Assembly: GCA_023417785.1 (NCBI GenBank)
Contig: JAEZEH010000022.1
Location: 1-45,331 of the forward strand
DNA: 45,331 nucleotides
Source of the DNA: Bacteroidota bacterium
GTDB lineage: Bacteria > Bacteroidota > Bacteroidia > Cytophagales > Cyclobacteriaceae
Direction: 5' to 3'
Within the stretch, counting starts at the first letter, position 1, and each line of letters opens with the position of its first letter. Shown piece by piece: positions 1-7,538 of this stretch. A model generated the notes under the pieces. That model searched no databases and was not told the DNA's origin. It saw only the letters and a list, made by a program, of their open reading frames with translations. Both the position numbers and the translations under genes were made by a program.

Positions 1-126
1 ACCGACTTACCGATTGTCAAAGGGTTGATTACCTTCATAATTCGGGTATAAGCGGTAGTTTCTCCCGGTGAACTGCCTGGTATGGGTTTTTTACTAATCT
101 GAGTGACGAAATTAACCATTCAGATC

Positions 127-708
127 ATGGACAAACAATTACAATACACACGGCCAACGGTTGCGTTAGTCGTTTTGATAGCATTAATCTCCATCGGTTG
201 CTCGAACAATCTCACGTATCAGGCTGCTATGGAAAAGAATCGAAGGAACATTTCAGAAATTTCTAAGCTGGAAGATGCCAACTTCCTCACTGAAGCTGCC
301 AGTTATAATTTGCTTGAAAAACAGGTCGCAGAACTCGCCATGGAACGAGGCTATAGTTCCGTGCTCGTTGATCTTGCCAGAGAGAAAGTGGAAGAGTTTG
401 AAGATAAGGAGAAAGCCATAAGCAAGCTCGCTCGCAAGAAGAAGATTAAAATTCCGGCTGAATTGAAATCCGAACACAGAATCATTCTTGATCGTCTGGC
501 ATCCTCAGCGAAGGCTGAATTTGATTCAGAATTTATTTCCGCGATGGAAGAAGTGAATGAAGAACATACGGAGTTGTACGAAGAAAAGTCATCCCAGGCG
601 GACGATGCCGACATCCGTGCATTTGCCGCGCGTAACCTTGACTTTCTTCGTCAGAATGCTAATGAACTTGCTAAGGTTGATGACCAATTGATGCATACTC
701 ATCGGTAA
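127..708 (+). CDS. DUF4142-like lipoprotein
   Basis: Predicted 193-residue lipoprotein. From the ATG at 127 a short basic N-terminus is followed by a hydrophobic stretch ending in a lipobox, ISIGC, with the acylated cysteine at residue 25. A GTG 24 bases upstream (103) also opens the frame, but the ATG gives a cleaner signal peptide. The mature part is almost entirely charged alpha helix. The segment beginning NFLTEAASYNLLEKQVAELA resembles the start of the ferritin-like DUF4142 family, whose biochemical role is not established. It is transcribed alone and ends at a good intrinsic terminator, convergent with the histidine kinase. Family assignment is by pattern recognition only; a generic helical periplasmic lipoprotein is the alternative. 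Confidence 0.72.
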   Translation: MDKQLQYTRPTVALVVLIALISIGCSNNLTYQAAMEKNRRNISEISKLEDANFLTEAASYNLLEKQVAELAMERGYSSVLVDLAREKVEEFEDKEKAISKLARKKKIKIPAELKSEHRIILDRLASSAKAEFDSEFISAMEEVNEEHTELYEEKSSQADDADIRAFAARNLDFLRQNANELAKVDDQLMHTHR

Positions 709-730
709 TGGTTCTTATGGATAGACGAAT

Positions 731-758
731 GCACGCTCCGGAGGGGCGTGCTCTTTTT
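731..758 (+). terminator. Rho-independent terminator after the DUF4142 gene
   Basis: A 9-bp stem (731-739 with 743-751, one G-T pair, GGA loop) is followed by a T-rich run at 752-758. It lies 23 bases after the stop of the upstream gene and its T-run overlaps the stop codon of the convergent histidine kinase. The reverse orientation has no T-run, so it should act mainly on plus-strand transcripts. Confidence 0.8.
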
Positions 759-2400
759 ATATCAGCTGTTTTTCCTGAACAACCGGAAGCCAGACTGTAA
801 AAGCAGCTCCCTCATTTACCGCGGATAGAGCTGTGATCTTCCCGCTGTGTCGATGGACGATTTTTTTGCAAAGCGATAATCCAAGTCCTGTGCCTTCGTA
901 GTCATCCTTGGAATGCAACCTCGTAAAAGTGGTGAAGATGCGGTCGGCATATGCGTCGTCGAATCCAATGCCATTATCCCGGACAAGGATTGCCGCGTAT
1001 TGTTTCCCGTTCATGGTTTCGATTTTACCGGTTATACGGATCTCCGGAGACACGTCGGGGCGCGAAAACTTTAATGCGTTGTTCACAAGGTTATAGAATA
1101 GCTGAAACACCAGAATCGGTGCACCCTCAAACACGGGGAATGACGCATCGTACTTCAGCGTTGCTTTCTTGTTTCGTATCAGTACCTCGAAATCGCTTTC
1201 AATCGCCGCAAGGATTTCATTCAGTTGTATTTCTTCCTTACTCTGTCCATATGAGTCGAGGGAGGAGTAACGAAGGACGCCTTCAATCATACTTACCATT
1301 CGCTGGCTTGCATGGTGGATCTTGTTCAGATAGATGTTTCCGCGGGGTGATAAGGAAGTAGAGCTATCTTTCCTTAACAAATCGGCGAACGTCTGGATTT
1401 TGCGGACAGGTTCCTTGAGGTCGTGACTTGCCACATGTGCAAACTGCAACAGATCTTCATTGGATTTTTGCAACGCGATATTGACGGCGTTGAGATCCTT
1501 TGTGCGCTCGGCGACGCGATCTTCAAGCTCGGCCATAACCTTCTTTCGGACGTCATCTTCCTGTTTGCGTTTGGTGATATCCGTAAAAAGAAGCGCGACC
1601 TTGCTGGGTTTTCGACCGACAGGAAAAGCGAATACTTCAAACCATCTACCCATGGCTTTCGAGCCTTCAATGAATTTCAGAGATTCGCCAGTAAGCGAAA
1701 CCTTGCCATAGATTTTGGGCCAGTGGTCTTCAAGATCAGGCACGAGTTCACGGGCCGTTTTTCCAACCGGATTGATCAGGCCAGTCTGCTGATCGAAGAC
1801 GCGATTGGTTTCCAGGAAACGATAATCAACCGGTGCGCCATCTGAATCGAAAATCATTTCAAGGATACAGAAACCCTGATCAACGGAATTGAAAAGAGTC
1901 TGATATTTGGTTTCACTTTCTTCAATTCGGGTCCGGTTTTCCACCTGTTCTGTCACATCGACCACGTGGACAAAAATTCCATCAATAGCTCCTGCATCGT
2001 CGTGAATCGGCTGGTATATGAAATTAAGAAACACTTCCTCACGATGCCCATCGCGGTTCCGGTCGAGCCGCAGTGGTTGCTCGTAACCGCGGTAAGCTTC
2101 TCCCGTCCGATACACCTGGTCCAGGAGTTCGAAGAAACCCTGCCCATCGATGTCAGCCAACGCCTGGCGTGCCGGTTTGCCGATGATGTTACGGTTAATA
2201 CCCACCAGCTGCATGTAGCCGGGATTCGCCAGTTCAAATACGTGGTCAGGCCCTTTCAGCACAGCGATCATTGCCGGCGCCTGCATAAATAGTTCATAGA
2301 GTCGATCGGTCCATACCTGAGCAGTCGATCCGTTCCGGGCATAGGGCTCTATTGCTGGGGAATTTGCTTCCTCTTGTGACGACGTTTGGTCTGCTTTCAT
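757..2400 (-). CDS. Soluble two-PAS sensor histidine kinase
   Basis: Cytoplasmic sensor kinase of 547 residues. No transmembrane segment is visible. Two PAS-like domains span about residues 33-155 and 163-278, the first ending in the typical GIFVHVVDVTEQ and the second in LLFTDITKRK. A coiled-coil linker (about 280-318) leads to a HisKA domain with the phospho-acceptor H326 in HVASHDLKEP. The HATPase domain shows the N box FYNLVNNALKF (434-444), G1 motif DNGIGF (475-480) and G2 motif GTGLGL (503-508). All residues needed for autophosphorylation are present. No response regulator is nearby, so it is an orphan whose partner must lie elsewhere. The signal is unknown; PAS domains could sense redox, a ligand or light. 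Confidence 0.92.
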   Translation of the reverse strand: MKADQTSSQEEANSPAIEPYARNGSTAQVWTDRLYELFMQAPAMIAVLKGPDHVFELANPGYMQLVGINRNIIGKPARQALADIDGQGFFELLDQVYRTGEAYRGYEQPLRLDRNRDGHREEVFLNFIYQPIHDDAGAIDGIFVHVVDVTEQVENRTRIEESETKYQTLFNSVDQGFCILEMIFDSDGAPVDYRFLETNRVFDQQTGLINPVGKTARELVPDLEDHWPKIYGKVSLTGESLKFIEGSKAMGRWFEVFAFPVGRKPSKVALLFTDITKRKQEDDVRKKVMAELEDRVAERTKDLNAVNIALQKSNEDLLQFAHVASHDLKEPVRKIQTFADLLRKDSSTSLSPRGNIYLNKIHHASQRMVSMIEGVLRYSSLDSYGQSKEEIQLNEILAAIESDFEVLIRNKKATLKYDASFPVFEGAPILVFQLFYNLVNNALKFSRPDVSPEIRITGKIETMNGKQYAAILVRDNGIGFDDAYADRIFTTFTRLHSKDDYEGTGLGLSLCKKIVHRHSGKITALSAVNEGAAFTVWLPVVQEKQLI

Positions 2401-2583
2401 CTTTAAATGGGCTCACCACACCAAATGAAAATGCTATACCTTATGATGTTGGGTATTGGTGGCCACGGGTGGGCTATCTGTCGAACAATTGTTTTTATTG
2501 TTACCAACGCTGGTATCCATGAGGTGTTTATCGTTTGTTTTGGGATCCGGCACCCAACCGATAAATGCATCTGTTTTGATTTG

Positions 2584-3984
2584 TCATAAGTATACCTGCA
2601 GTTGAACTATGTACTCACCTTTTCTGTCTGTCACCTTCCTCGTTTCAGGTTCGTAAAGTGGTCGCGATGAGTATTGAAAAGTAACTTTTGCATGATGGCC
2701 ATCGAGGTACAGATTCGTTGCCAGGTCCCAGAATGTTCCTGGCTGACGGAGATAATCGAGGTGCTTCCAGGCAATGGCACCGACAGGCTGCACACGGATT
2801 TTTGTTTGAGGTAGTTTGGGCAGCAGCAGGCCTGCCTGAGCGTACATTATCTGACCTGTGCCCAATAGTATCCGGGCGTTTCCGGGACCCTCGAGTACAT
2901 TATCAACCGCCGAATTTACATCGTGGATTCCCGGGTTACAGATCCCGGTAGTACGTAAGTAGTCAGGACCGAAGTCAAAATCGTAATAAACACCATAAAG
3001 GGTAATAGCCATATTCCTGGCAGGGTGGCCAACAGGACGATCGACGAAGACATCGGCTCCGAACAGTCGGATATCGTGATTGCTGATCTGCCCCGGCTCC
3101 GTCGAGCTTTTCGTTCCGTCCTTATTGCTGTAAAAACCTGCCCCTATGTTGAAAATGTTTTTTGTGCCGATGTAGGTGCCGGTTCGGAAAGGCAGAACCT
3201 GGGATTCCTTATCGAGAAAGTGGTAGTCAACGTATCCGCCATATGCGATATTTGGGTCGCCGTTGTTATCCACGGCAATATTCGCGCCGTCGATCGGAAT
3301 AGCGCTGGTTACAAATGGTTTGTTGGTATGAAACTGGTAATTCAGTTTACCAAAACCACCCTTAATATAAAAACCCAGCTGTCGTCCAAACTGATCGGAA
3401 ATATCCACGTTGGGCCAGTTAAAGACTGGCGCATCGATCATCAGCATGTTCAGTGTACTACCCGATGTAAGGCGTGACACACCGTTCCAATAATGCAAGC
3501 CTGCGCCGGCATAAAGGTTGAATGTGTTGGCATCGCCCGTTAGCGGGTCGATCGCGGGAATGATAGCATATTCGTTGTATACATCATGGAAGAAGATCTG
3601 TGGCTTCTTGGCGGCACCATAGCCTCCTGTGCCTGATGCGCCTGATGCGCCACCAGATGCAAAAGTCTGATTGTTCACACCCAAATGCATTACAATAAGA
3701 TATCGCGGAGAGATCTGTGTATGGACAATGACTCGCATCCGCCGTGCACCAAAATTGAAAGTGTTATCGGCCTTTTCGCCGTTGATGATCGTTCCGGGAT
3801 TGTTTTCCATCGGCCCGGCCCAGAATTGGTTGAAGAAAATCAGCCGTATAAACTTTTCATCCGTTTCGCCAAAGTTTACTTTAAGCCCTTTTCCATAGTC
3901 TTCAGAGCCTTGTGCGTCAACCTCATGACTCGCCAGAAACAGAACGGTGACTAAAGTGAGGCTCAGTCGTAGTGTAAGAGACAT
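2584..3984 (-). CDS. Outer-membrane beta-barrel (porin-like) protein
   Basis: Predicted 466-residue outer-membrane protein. The ATG at 3984 begins a clear signal peptide, likely cleaved near the VDAQ at about residue 24. An in-frame TTG at 4005 is possible but adds only seven unhelpful residues. The mature protein is rich in alternating aromatic and polar residues, such as FIRLIFFNQFWAG and FYIKGGFGKLNYQFH, and ends in a hydrophobic strand (IVQLQVYL) typical of barrel C-termini. It resembles the uncharacterised porins of Bacteroidota distantly related to phosphate-selective porins. Residues around 110-125 form a Gly/Ala/Ser loop encoded by a tandem 9-base repeat near 3631-3648. Substrate cannot be predicted; neighbours on the same strand are not obviously related. 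Confidence 0.72.
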   Translation of the reverse strand: MSLTLRLSLTLVTVLFLASHEVDAQGSEDYGKGLKVNFGETDEKFIRLIFFNQFWAGPMENNPGTIINGEKADNTFNFGARRMRVIVHTQISPRYLIVMHLGVNNQTFASGGASGASGTGGYGAAKKPQIFFHDVYNEYAIIPAIDPLTGDANTFNLYAGAGLHYWNGVSRLTSGSTLNMLMIDAPVFNWPNVDISDQFGRQLGFYIKGGFGKLNYQFHTNKPFVTSAIPIDGANIAVDNNGDPNIAYGGYVDYHFLDKESQVLPFRTGTYIGTKNIFNIGAGFYSNKDGTKSSTEPGQISNHDIRLFGADVFVDRPVGHPARNMAITLYGVYYDFDFGPDYLRTTGICNPGIHDVNSAVDNVLEGPGNARILLGTGQIMYAQAGLLLPKLPQTKIRVQPVGAIAWKHLDYLRQPGTFWDLATNLYLDGHHAKVTFQYSSRPLYEPETRKVTDRKGEYIVQLQVYL

Positions 3985-4152
3985 AGGTGATTTTGTTTGG
4001 AGCAAATAAATAGCTCCGGCCCATTTTTTCCATGACGATGGCTATGGGGATAGACTAAGTTTCGGGTAGATGGATGACAAAGATCACCTGGACGGTGTCA
4101 TTAGGTCGTCGTCGGGGAAGAAGCGGATCTTAAACAGAAGATGGGCTCAGTA

Positions 4153-5163
4153 TTATTTTGCTCCGACAAGATCGGGTTTCTTCATGGCTGAGTAGAAGTC
4201 GTCCATGATCTGTTTCTTATCGAAGTTCTCCCAAATTGTAATTTTCCGGGCATTCGCCGGCCTTTCCACCCATTTGTTGTCGATCAAAACGGGCGCAGGA
4301 ATCTCATGCTGTTCTCCCCATTCCGGTGTTTTCACCACTGCTACGGCTACCATGTCGAACAGTGCTCGCGACTGGGTGGAATCATAATAAGCAATGTGTT
4401 CGAAGAGATTGACCGAGTAATCCCCGAAATTGGAGAACTTTCCCCCATGGCGGCCTTCCACAGGTGTATCAACGCTGGGACCAACTCCTGGCATTCTGGC
4501 CTCAATTTCAGCGCGCGTTGCGGTAACGGCTGCGCTACCTGACGGTTTGCCATACCGAACCGTTACCATTTCGAACGGAATGTCGCGGTTCAAAAGGTAG
4601 TTCATCGCCACGGTGTCGTTGTCCTGATTGTATTCGCCCGGATCGGGATAATTTGATCCGAGCCAGACGAGTCGAATGTTTTCCTGAATAGATGGGGCTT
4701 TTTCAACTGCCAGTGCAACATTGGTTAATTTTCCAACCGCCAGGATGATCAATTTCTCCGGAGATGCTTTCCTGGCTTCCTTGATAATGAAATCAACCGC
4801 GGGGCTCCCATCAAAGCCGGATTGCCGCACACTCTCCCGGATCTCCACAAAGGATTTGTCGGCGCCTTTAAGCAGCGGAACCTTGTCGTTGGCCTTCGTC
4901 AGAATCATAATTCTCTTCGCTTCTGCGTATTGGTTGTCAATGTTTCCGCCGCTGTGCGTGGCATTTACAGTTACGCCCTTCACATTGAAATGCGAGCTAT
5001 TAAAAAACAGGTAGGCCATGGCATGTTGATCATCCAGTTCATTATTCGCATCTGTGTCGAAGATAACCGGGATACGATCATCCTGACTGACATCGCGGTT
5101 CGTGGAACAGGACGTAAGCCCAAAAAATAATACAATCAGCGAGATGGTAAAGGTGGTGTGCAT
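4153..5163 (-). CDS. Nucleoside-hydrolase-like lipoprotein
   Basis: Predicted 336-residue secreted lipoprotein of the inosine-uridine-preferring nucleoside hydrolase fold. The ATG at 5163 is preferred over one at 5205 because it begins directly with a signal peptide ending in the lipobox LTSC. The N-terminal calcium and ribose site reads DTDANNELDDQH, which differs from the canonical DxDPGxDD of cytosolic enzymes by a two-residue longer loop and loss of Pro-Gly. This spaced version is seen in a secreted branch of the superfamily (from memory). Other recognisable parts are ILAVGKLTNVALAVE and an aspartate-rich segment near PGEYNQDNDTVAMNY. It may hydrolyse extracellular ribonucleosides or another N-glycoside. 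Calcium-dependent hydrolysis is family knowledge; the substrate is unknown. Confidence 0.82.
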   Translation of the reverse strand: MHTTFTISLIVLFFGLTSCSTNRDVSQDDRIPVIFDTDANNELDDQHAMAYLFFNSSHFNVKGVTVNATHSGGNIDNQYAEAKRIMILTKANDKVPLLKGADKSFVEIRESVRQSGFDGSPAVDFIIKEARKASPEKLIILAVGKLTNVALAVEKAPSIQENIRLVWLGSNYPDPGEYNQDNDTVAMNYLLNRDIPFEMVTVRYGKPSGSAAVTATRAEIEARMPGVGPSVDTPVEGRHGGKFSNFGDYSVNLFEHIAYYDSTQSRALFDMVAVAVVKTPEWGEQHEIPAPVLIDNKWVERPANARKITIWENFDKKQIMDDFYSAMKKPDLVGAK

Positions 5164-5238
5164 AGTGGAACGATTTCCATCTCGCCAAAGCGGATGACGT
5201 TCCACTAATCTACCATTTTTTTTGTGTATTCGAAAAAC

Positions 5239-5811
5239 TCAGGCCGCTTCCAATGGCTGTACTGTGATCGACTGGGGTTGTTCCATCGCCTTGAAGAACA
5301 TACTGGCCAGAACGGCGATTTCATTTTCTGATATCACATTTTCTGACCGCGCCATTATTTTGATGTTCTCGTGGAACAGATTTGCCACCGTCGCAGCTGA
5401 AAGAGTCTGACCCATCAGCGGATACTCCGAAAAGAAGTCTATCATCAATGAGATCATCCGGGATTCACGTTTCTTGACACCGTCAACGTTGAATGGGAAA
5501 TTTCCGAAGTGATCGAGGAATGAAATTACATCACGATTACTTCGGTAATGCTGTATCAAAGCATTACAAAGTTTAAAATATCGTTGTTCAAATGTTCCGG
5601 GCGCCTGTGTGATGCTCGCTATTAGCTCATTTATTTTTCCGAATGTGTGATCTCCCAGGGAGTTTATAAGTTGTTCTCTGTTTTCAAAAAGAGTTTCAAC
5701 CGCTGAAGCAGAAACACGTGCGTGATATCCGATTTCAGCCATCGATAAAAAACTGATTTTGCCTTCTTTTATAAGCTTTAGGGTGGCTTTGTAGATCGCC
5801 ATTGTTTCCAT
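5239..5811 (-). CDS. TetR-family transcriptional regulator
   Basis: Protein of 190 residues with the size and all-helical composition of TetR regulators. The N-terminal helix-turn-helix lies at about residues 5-50: KEGKISFLSMAEIGYHARV corresponds to the helices leading into the turn, and SASAVETLFENREQLI to the recognition helix and the conserved step after it. The rest (about 55-190) would be the ligand-binding and dimerisation domain, for which no ligand can be predicted. The gene is transcribed in the same direction as the nucleoside-hydrolase-like lipoprotein, 75 bases from its start, so the two could share a transcript. A second ATG nine bases downstream is an equally possible start. Confidence 0.78.
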   Translation of the reverse strand: METMAIYKATLKLIKEGKISFLSMAEIGYHARVSASAVETLFENREQLINSLGDHTFGKINELIASITQAPGTFEQRYFKLCNALIQHYRSNRDVISFLDHFGNFPFNVDGVKKRESRMISLMIDFFSEYPLMGQTLSAATVANLFHENIKIMARSENVISENEIAVLASMFFKAMEQPQSITVQPLEAA

Positions 5812-6494
5812 AGAATGGTATTTCGGCCTGCGCCGCGTTTTGATTTATAGTTTAGTAACAAAAAGATCTTGTCCTGCAGTTCATTTTGCGGTGAGGAGCG
5901 TGGAGATGAAGGATATTAGGGCGGAAAAATGCAAGCGCGTATTACTTCACCTTCAGGACTAAAAATTTTATATGCTAGGGCTGTCGGTCCTTGGCCGCAG
6001 GCCGTTTCTTGCGGCCTGAATAAATTGAAAAATAGATGTATGTAGAGTTCATGGTTTCAATAGGTTAATAATATTGTCGAATGGTCTGCCACCAATAGGG
6101 TGGGCTACTCTTTCAATGCAAGTGTACGGTAAAAAACGAGTCGCGTCTGCTTAATGTAATGAAACCAACTCAAACGAGGTGTGCAATGCATTCGGCAGTC
6201 GATCTTCCGCAATCGAATGAATTTCGGGTTGCTCGCGACCAAACCCAGTTTTAAAATCTAAGCGGAGCGGCGCCCGACAAAGGTCTTGGCTGGATTTGAG
6301 ATCGGTCATCTTTACCTTCAGATCTTCGTGTTAATTTGAATTGATGGAAATTCGTTAACGGATGCACTCCGACACCACCGGAAAAGGTTATATTTGAACG
6401 GCAGGCTGATTCGCGATTGACCTTTAAAGCTGCCTTGGCAATAGGAATATTGCACTATATTTAGAAAACTTTAAAATTGCAGAAAGTCCGTCAA
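5812..6494. other. Long intergenic region before the universal stress gene
   Basis: No convincing gene was found in this 680-base stretch on either strand. It contains a perfect 7-bp hairpin (5998-6004 with 6012-6018, seven-base loop) followed by A-rich DNA rather than a T-run, so it is not a standard terminator. The last 60 bases hold the promoter of the universal stress protein gene. The rest has no repeat or RNA motif that I recognise; a small RNA cannot be excluded. Confidence 0.5.
6435..6463 (+). promoter_or_regulatory. Bacteroidota-type promoter with palindromic operator
   Basis: A TTG at 6435-6437 is separated by 18 bases from TATATTTA (6456-6463), a 7-of-8 match to the TAnnTTTG -7 box of Bacteroidota. 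The predicted transcript would start about 25 bases before the ATG at 6495. The spacer holds an inverted repeat with 6-bp arms, GCAATA (6438-6443) and TATTGC (6448-6453), four bases apart. A dimeric regulator bound there would block or reposition RNA polymerase. Seen directly; function is inferred. Confidence 0.45.
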
Positions 6495-7328
6495 ATGAAA
6501 AAGATACTTGTCCCCACCGATTTTTCAGAGCTTGCCCGCGCATCGTTGTCCTACGCCGCGATGCTTGCACTGAAGATGGATGTGGAATTGATTCTTCTCC
6601 ATGTAATTGACATTTCAAACTCAGAAATGCTGCTGAAGAGAGCGCGGCTTGAGGAGGAGGTTGTGGAACTTGCGCGGGAGGATGCCGCGTACCTGATGGA
6701 CGAAATACGGGCGGAGGTTGGGGCTTCCCTCAGAATCCGATATGAATATCGGATGGGGCACCCGCTGTATAAGGTCATCGACAATTTTGTACTTCAGAAC
6801 GATGTAGGATTGATTGTCATGGGATTGCAAGGGGAATCGGGGTTGAGCCAGGTTCTTATGGGCGGCGTAACCAATGCGGTGATCAACAATAGCAGTGTCC
6901 CGGTAATTGCTGTCCCGGCCGGGGCTACCTTTCAACTGGAGAAGATTTTCTATGCAACCGATATGTCCAATCTTACCAGGGAGCTTAGCTTTCTGGTCAA
7001 ATTTGCACGAAGCTTCGACGCCAGCGTTCATGTGGTCCACGTCCTTACCAGTGGCGAACCGGAGCCGGATAAGGATCAGATCAAAGCGCAAATCAAAAAT
7101 ATAGATTATCCCAGCATCTACTTCCACGTACTTCACGGTGACGATATTGCCCCTGTGGTCGCCACCTTTGTGAGACGGTCAAAAGCCCATATCCTGGCGA
7201 TGTTTACCCACCGGCTTGATTTCTTTGAGAAGCTTTTTTCAAAAAGCGTTACCCAGGAGATTGCCGCCCAGAATCACCTTCCCATGCTCACCATTAACAG
7301 GGAGCGGGTGAAGGATTTCCCGTTGTAA
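6495..7328 (+). CDS. Universal stress protein, tandem Usp domains
   Basis: Predicted 277-residue cytoplasmic protein with two Usp domains. The ATG at 6495 directly precedes the classic opening KKILVPTDFSELARASLSYA; an upstream in-frame TTG (6477) is unlikely. The first domain (about 1-145) carries the nucleotide-loop pattern GLQGESGLSQVLMGG, which keeps the G-x2-G-x9-G spacing but has Gly where Ser or Thr usually follows. It ends in the typical VPVIAVPAGA strand. The second domain (about 148-277) starts EKIFYATDMSNLTRELSFL and lacks the glycine loop, so it probably does not bind ATP. Tandem Usp proteins of this kind are common in Bacteroidota under stress or low oxygen. It is monocistronic with its own promoter. 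Confidence 0.9.
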   Translation: MKKILVPTDFSELARASLSYAAMLALKMDVELILLHVIDISNSEMLLKRARLEEEVVELAREDAAYLMDEIRAEVGASLRIRYEYRMGHPLYKVIDNFVLQNDVGLIVMGLQGESGLSQVLMGGVTNAVINNSSVPVIAVPAGATFQLEKIFYATDMSNLTRELSFLVKFARSFDASVHVVHVLTSGEPEPDKDQIKAQIKNIDYPSIYFHVLHGDDIAPVVATFVRRSKAHILAMFTHRLDFFEKLFSKSVTQEIAAQNHLPMLTINRERVKDFPL

Positions 7329-7487
7329 AGTTTCGATCTCCAGACCTTGCCAAGTTTCCGCAAGCCGGTGACGGATTGTTTCGTCTGGAATGAAGAAGTT
7401 GCTTTATGAAGCATATTCTGAAAGAAATTGAGGGCTACCTGGCGGACTGAAAGCTCATCATTCCGGAGAATGAATAAGGTTGGTCGT

Positions 7488-7502
7488 CTGTTTTCGAAAC
7501 AG
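7488..7502. promoter_or_regulatory. Palindromic operator candidate upstream of the fucosidase
   Basis: CTGTTTTCGAAACAG is a perfect inverted repeat with 6-bp arms and a 3-base centre, ending 36 bases before the GTG start of the GH29 gene. Its shape is like LacI- or GntR-type operators. No regulator gene lies next to it, so the partner is unknown. Confidence 0.35.
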
Positions 7503-7538
7503 TATCTTGGCCATCCTGAATTTCAAAACGAATAGAAC

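Noticed and set aside
2407..2589. 60-codon plus-strand frame between the kinase and porin genes
   Set aside because: No domain, cysteine and isoleucine rich, and lies in the gap between two minus-strand genes; looks like chance.
5998..6018. Hairpin in the region between TetR and Usp as a terminator
   Set aside because: Perfect 7-bp stem but followed by A-rich DNA with no T-run on the plus strand, and no gene ends just before it.
7407..7451. 14-codon frame MKHILKEIEGYLAD
   Set aside because: Too short to support, no promoter or conservation evidence.
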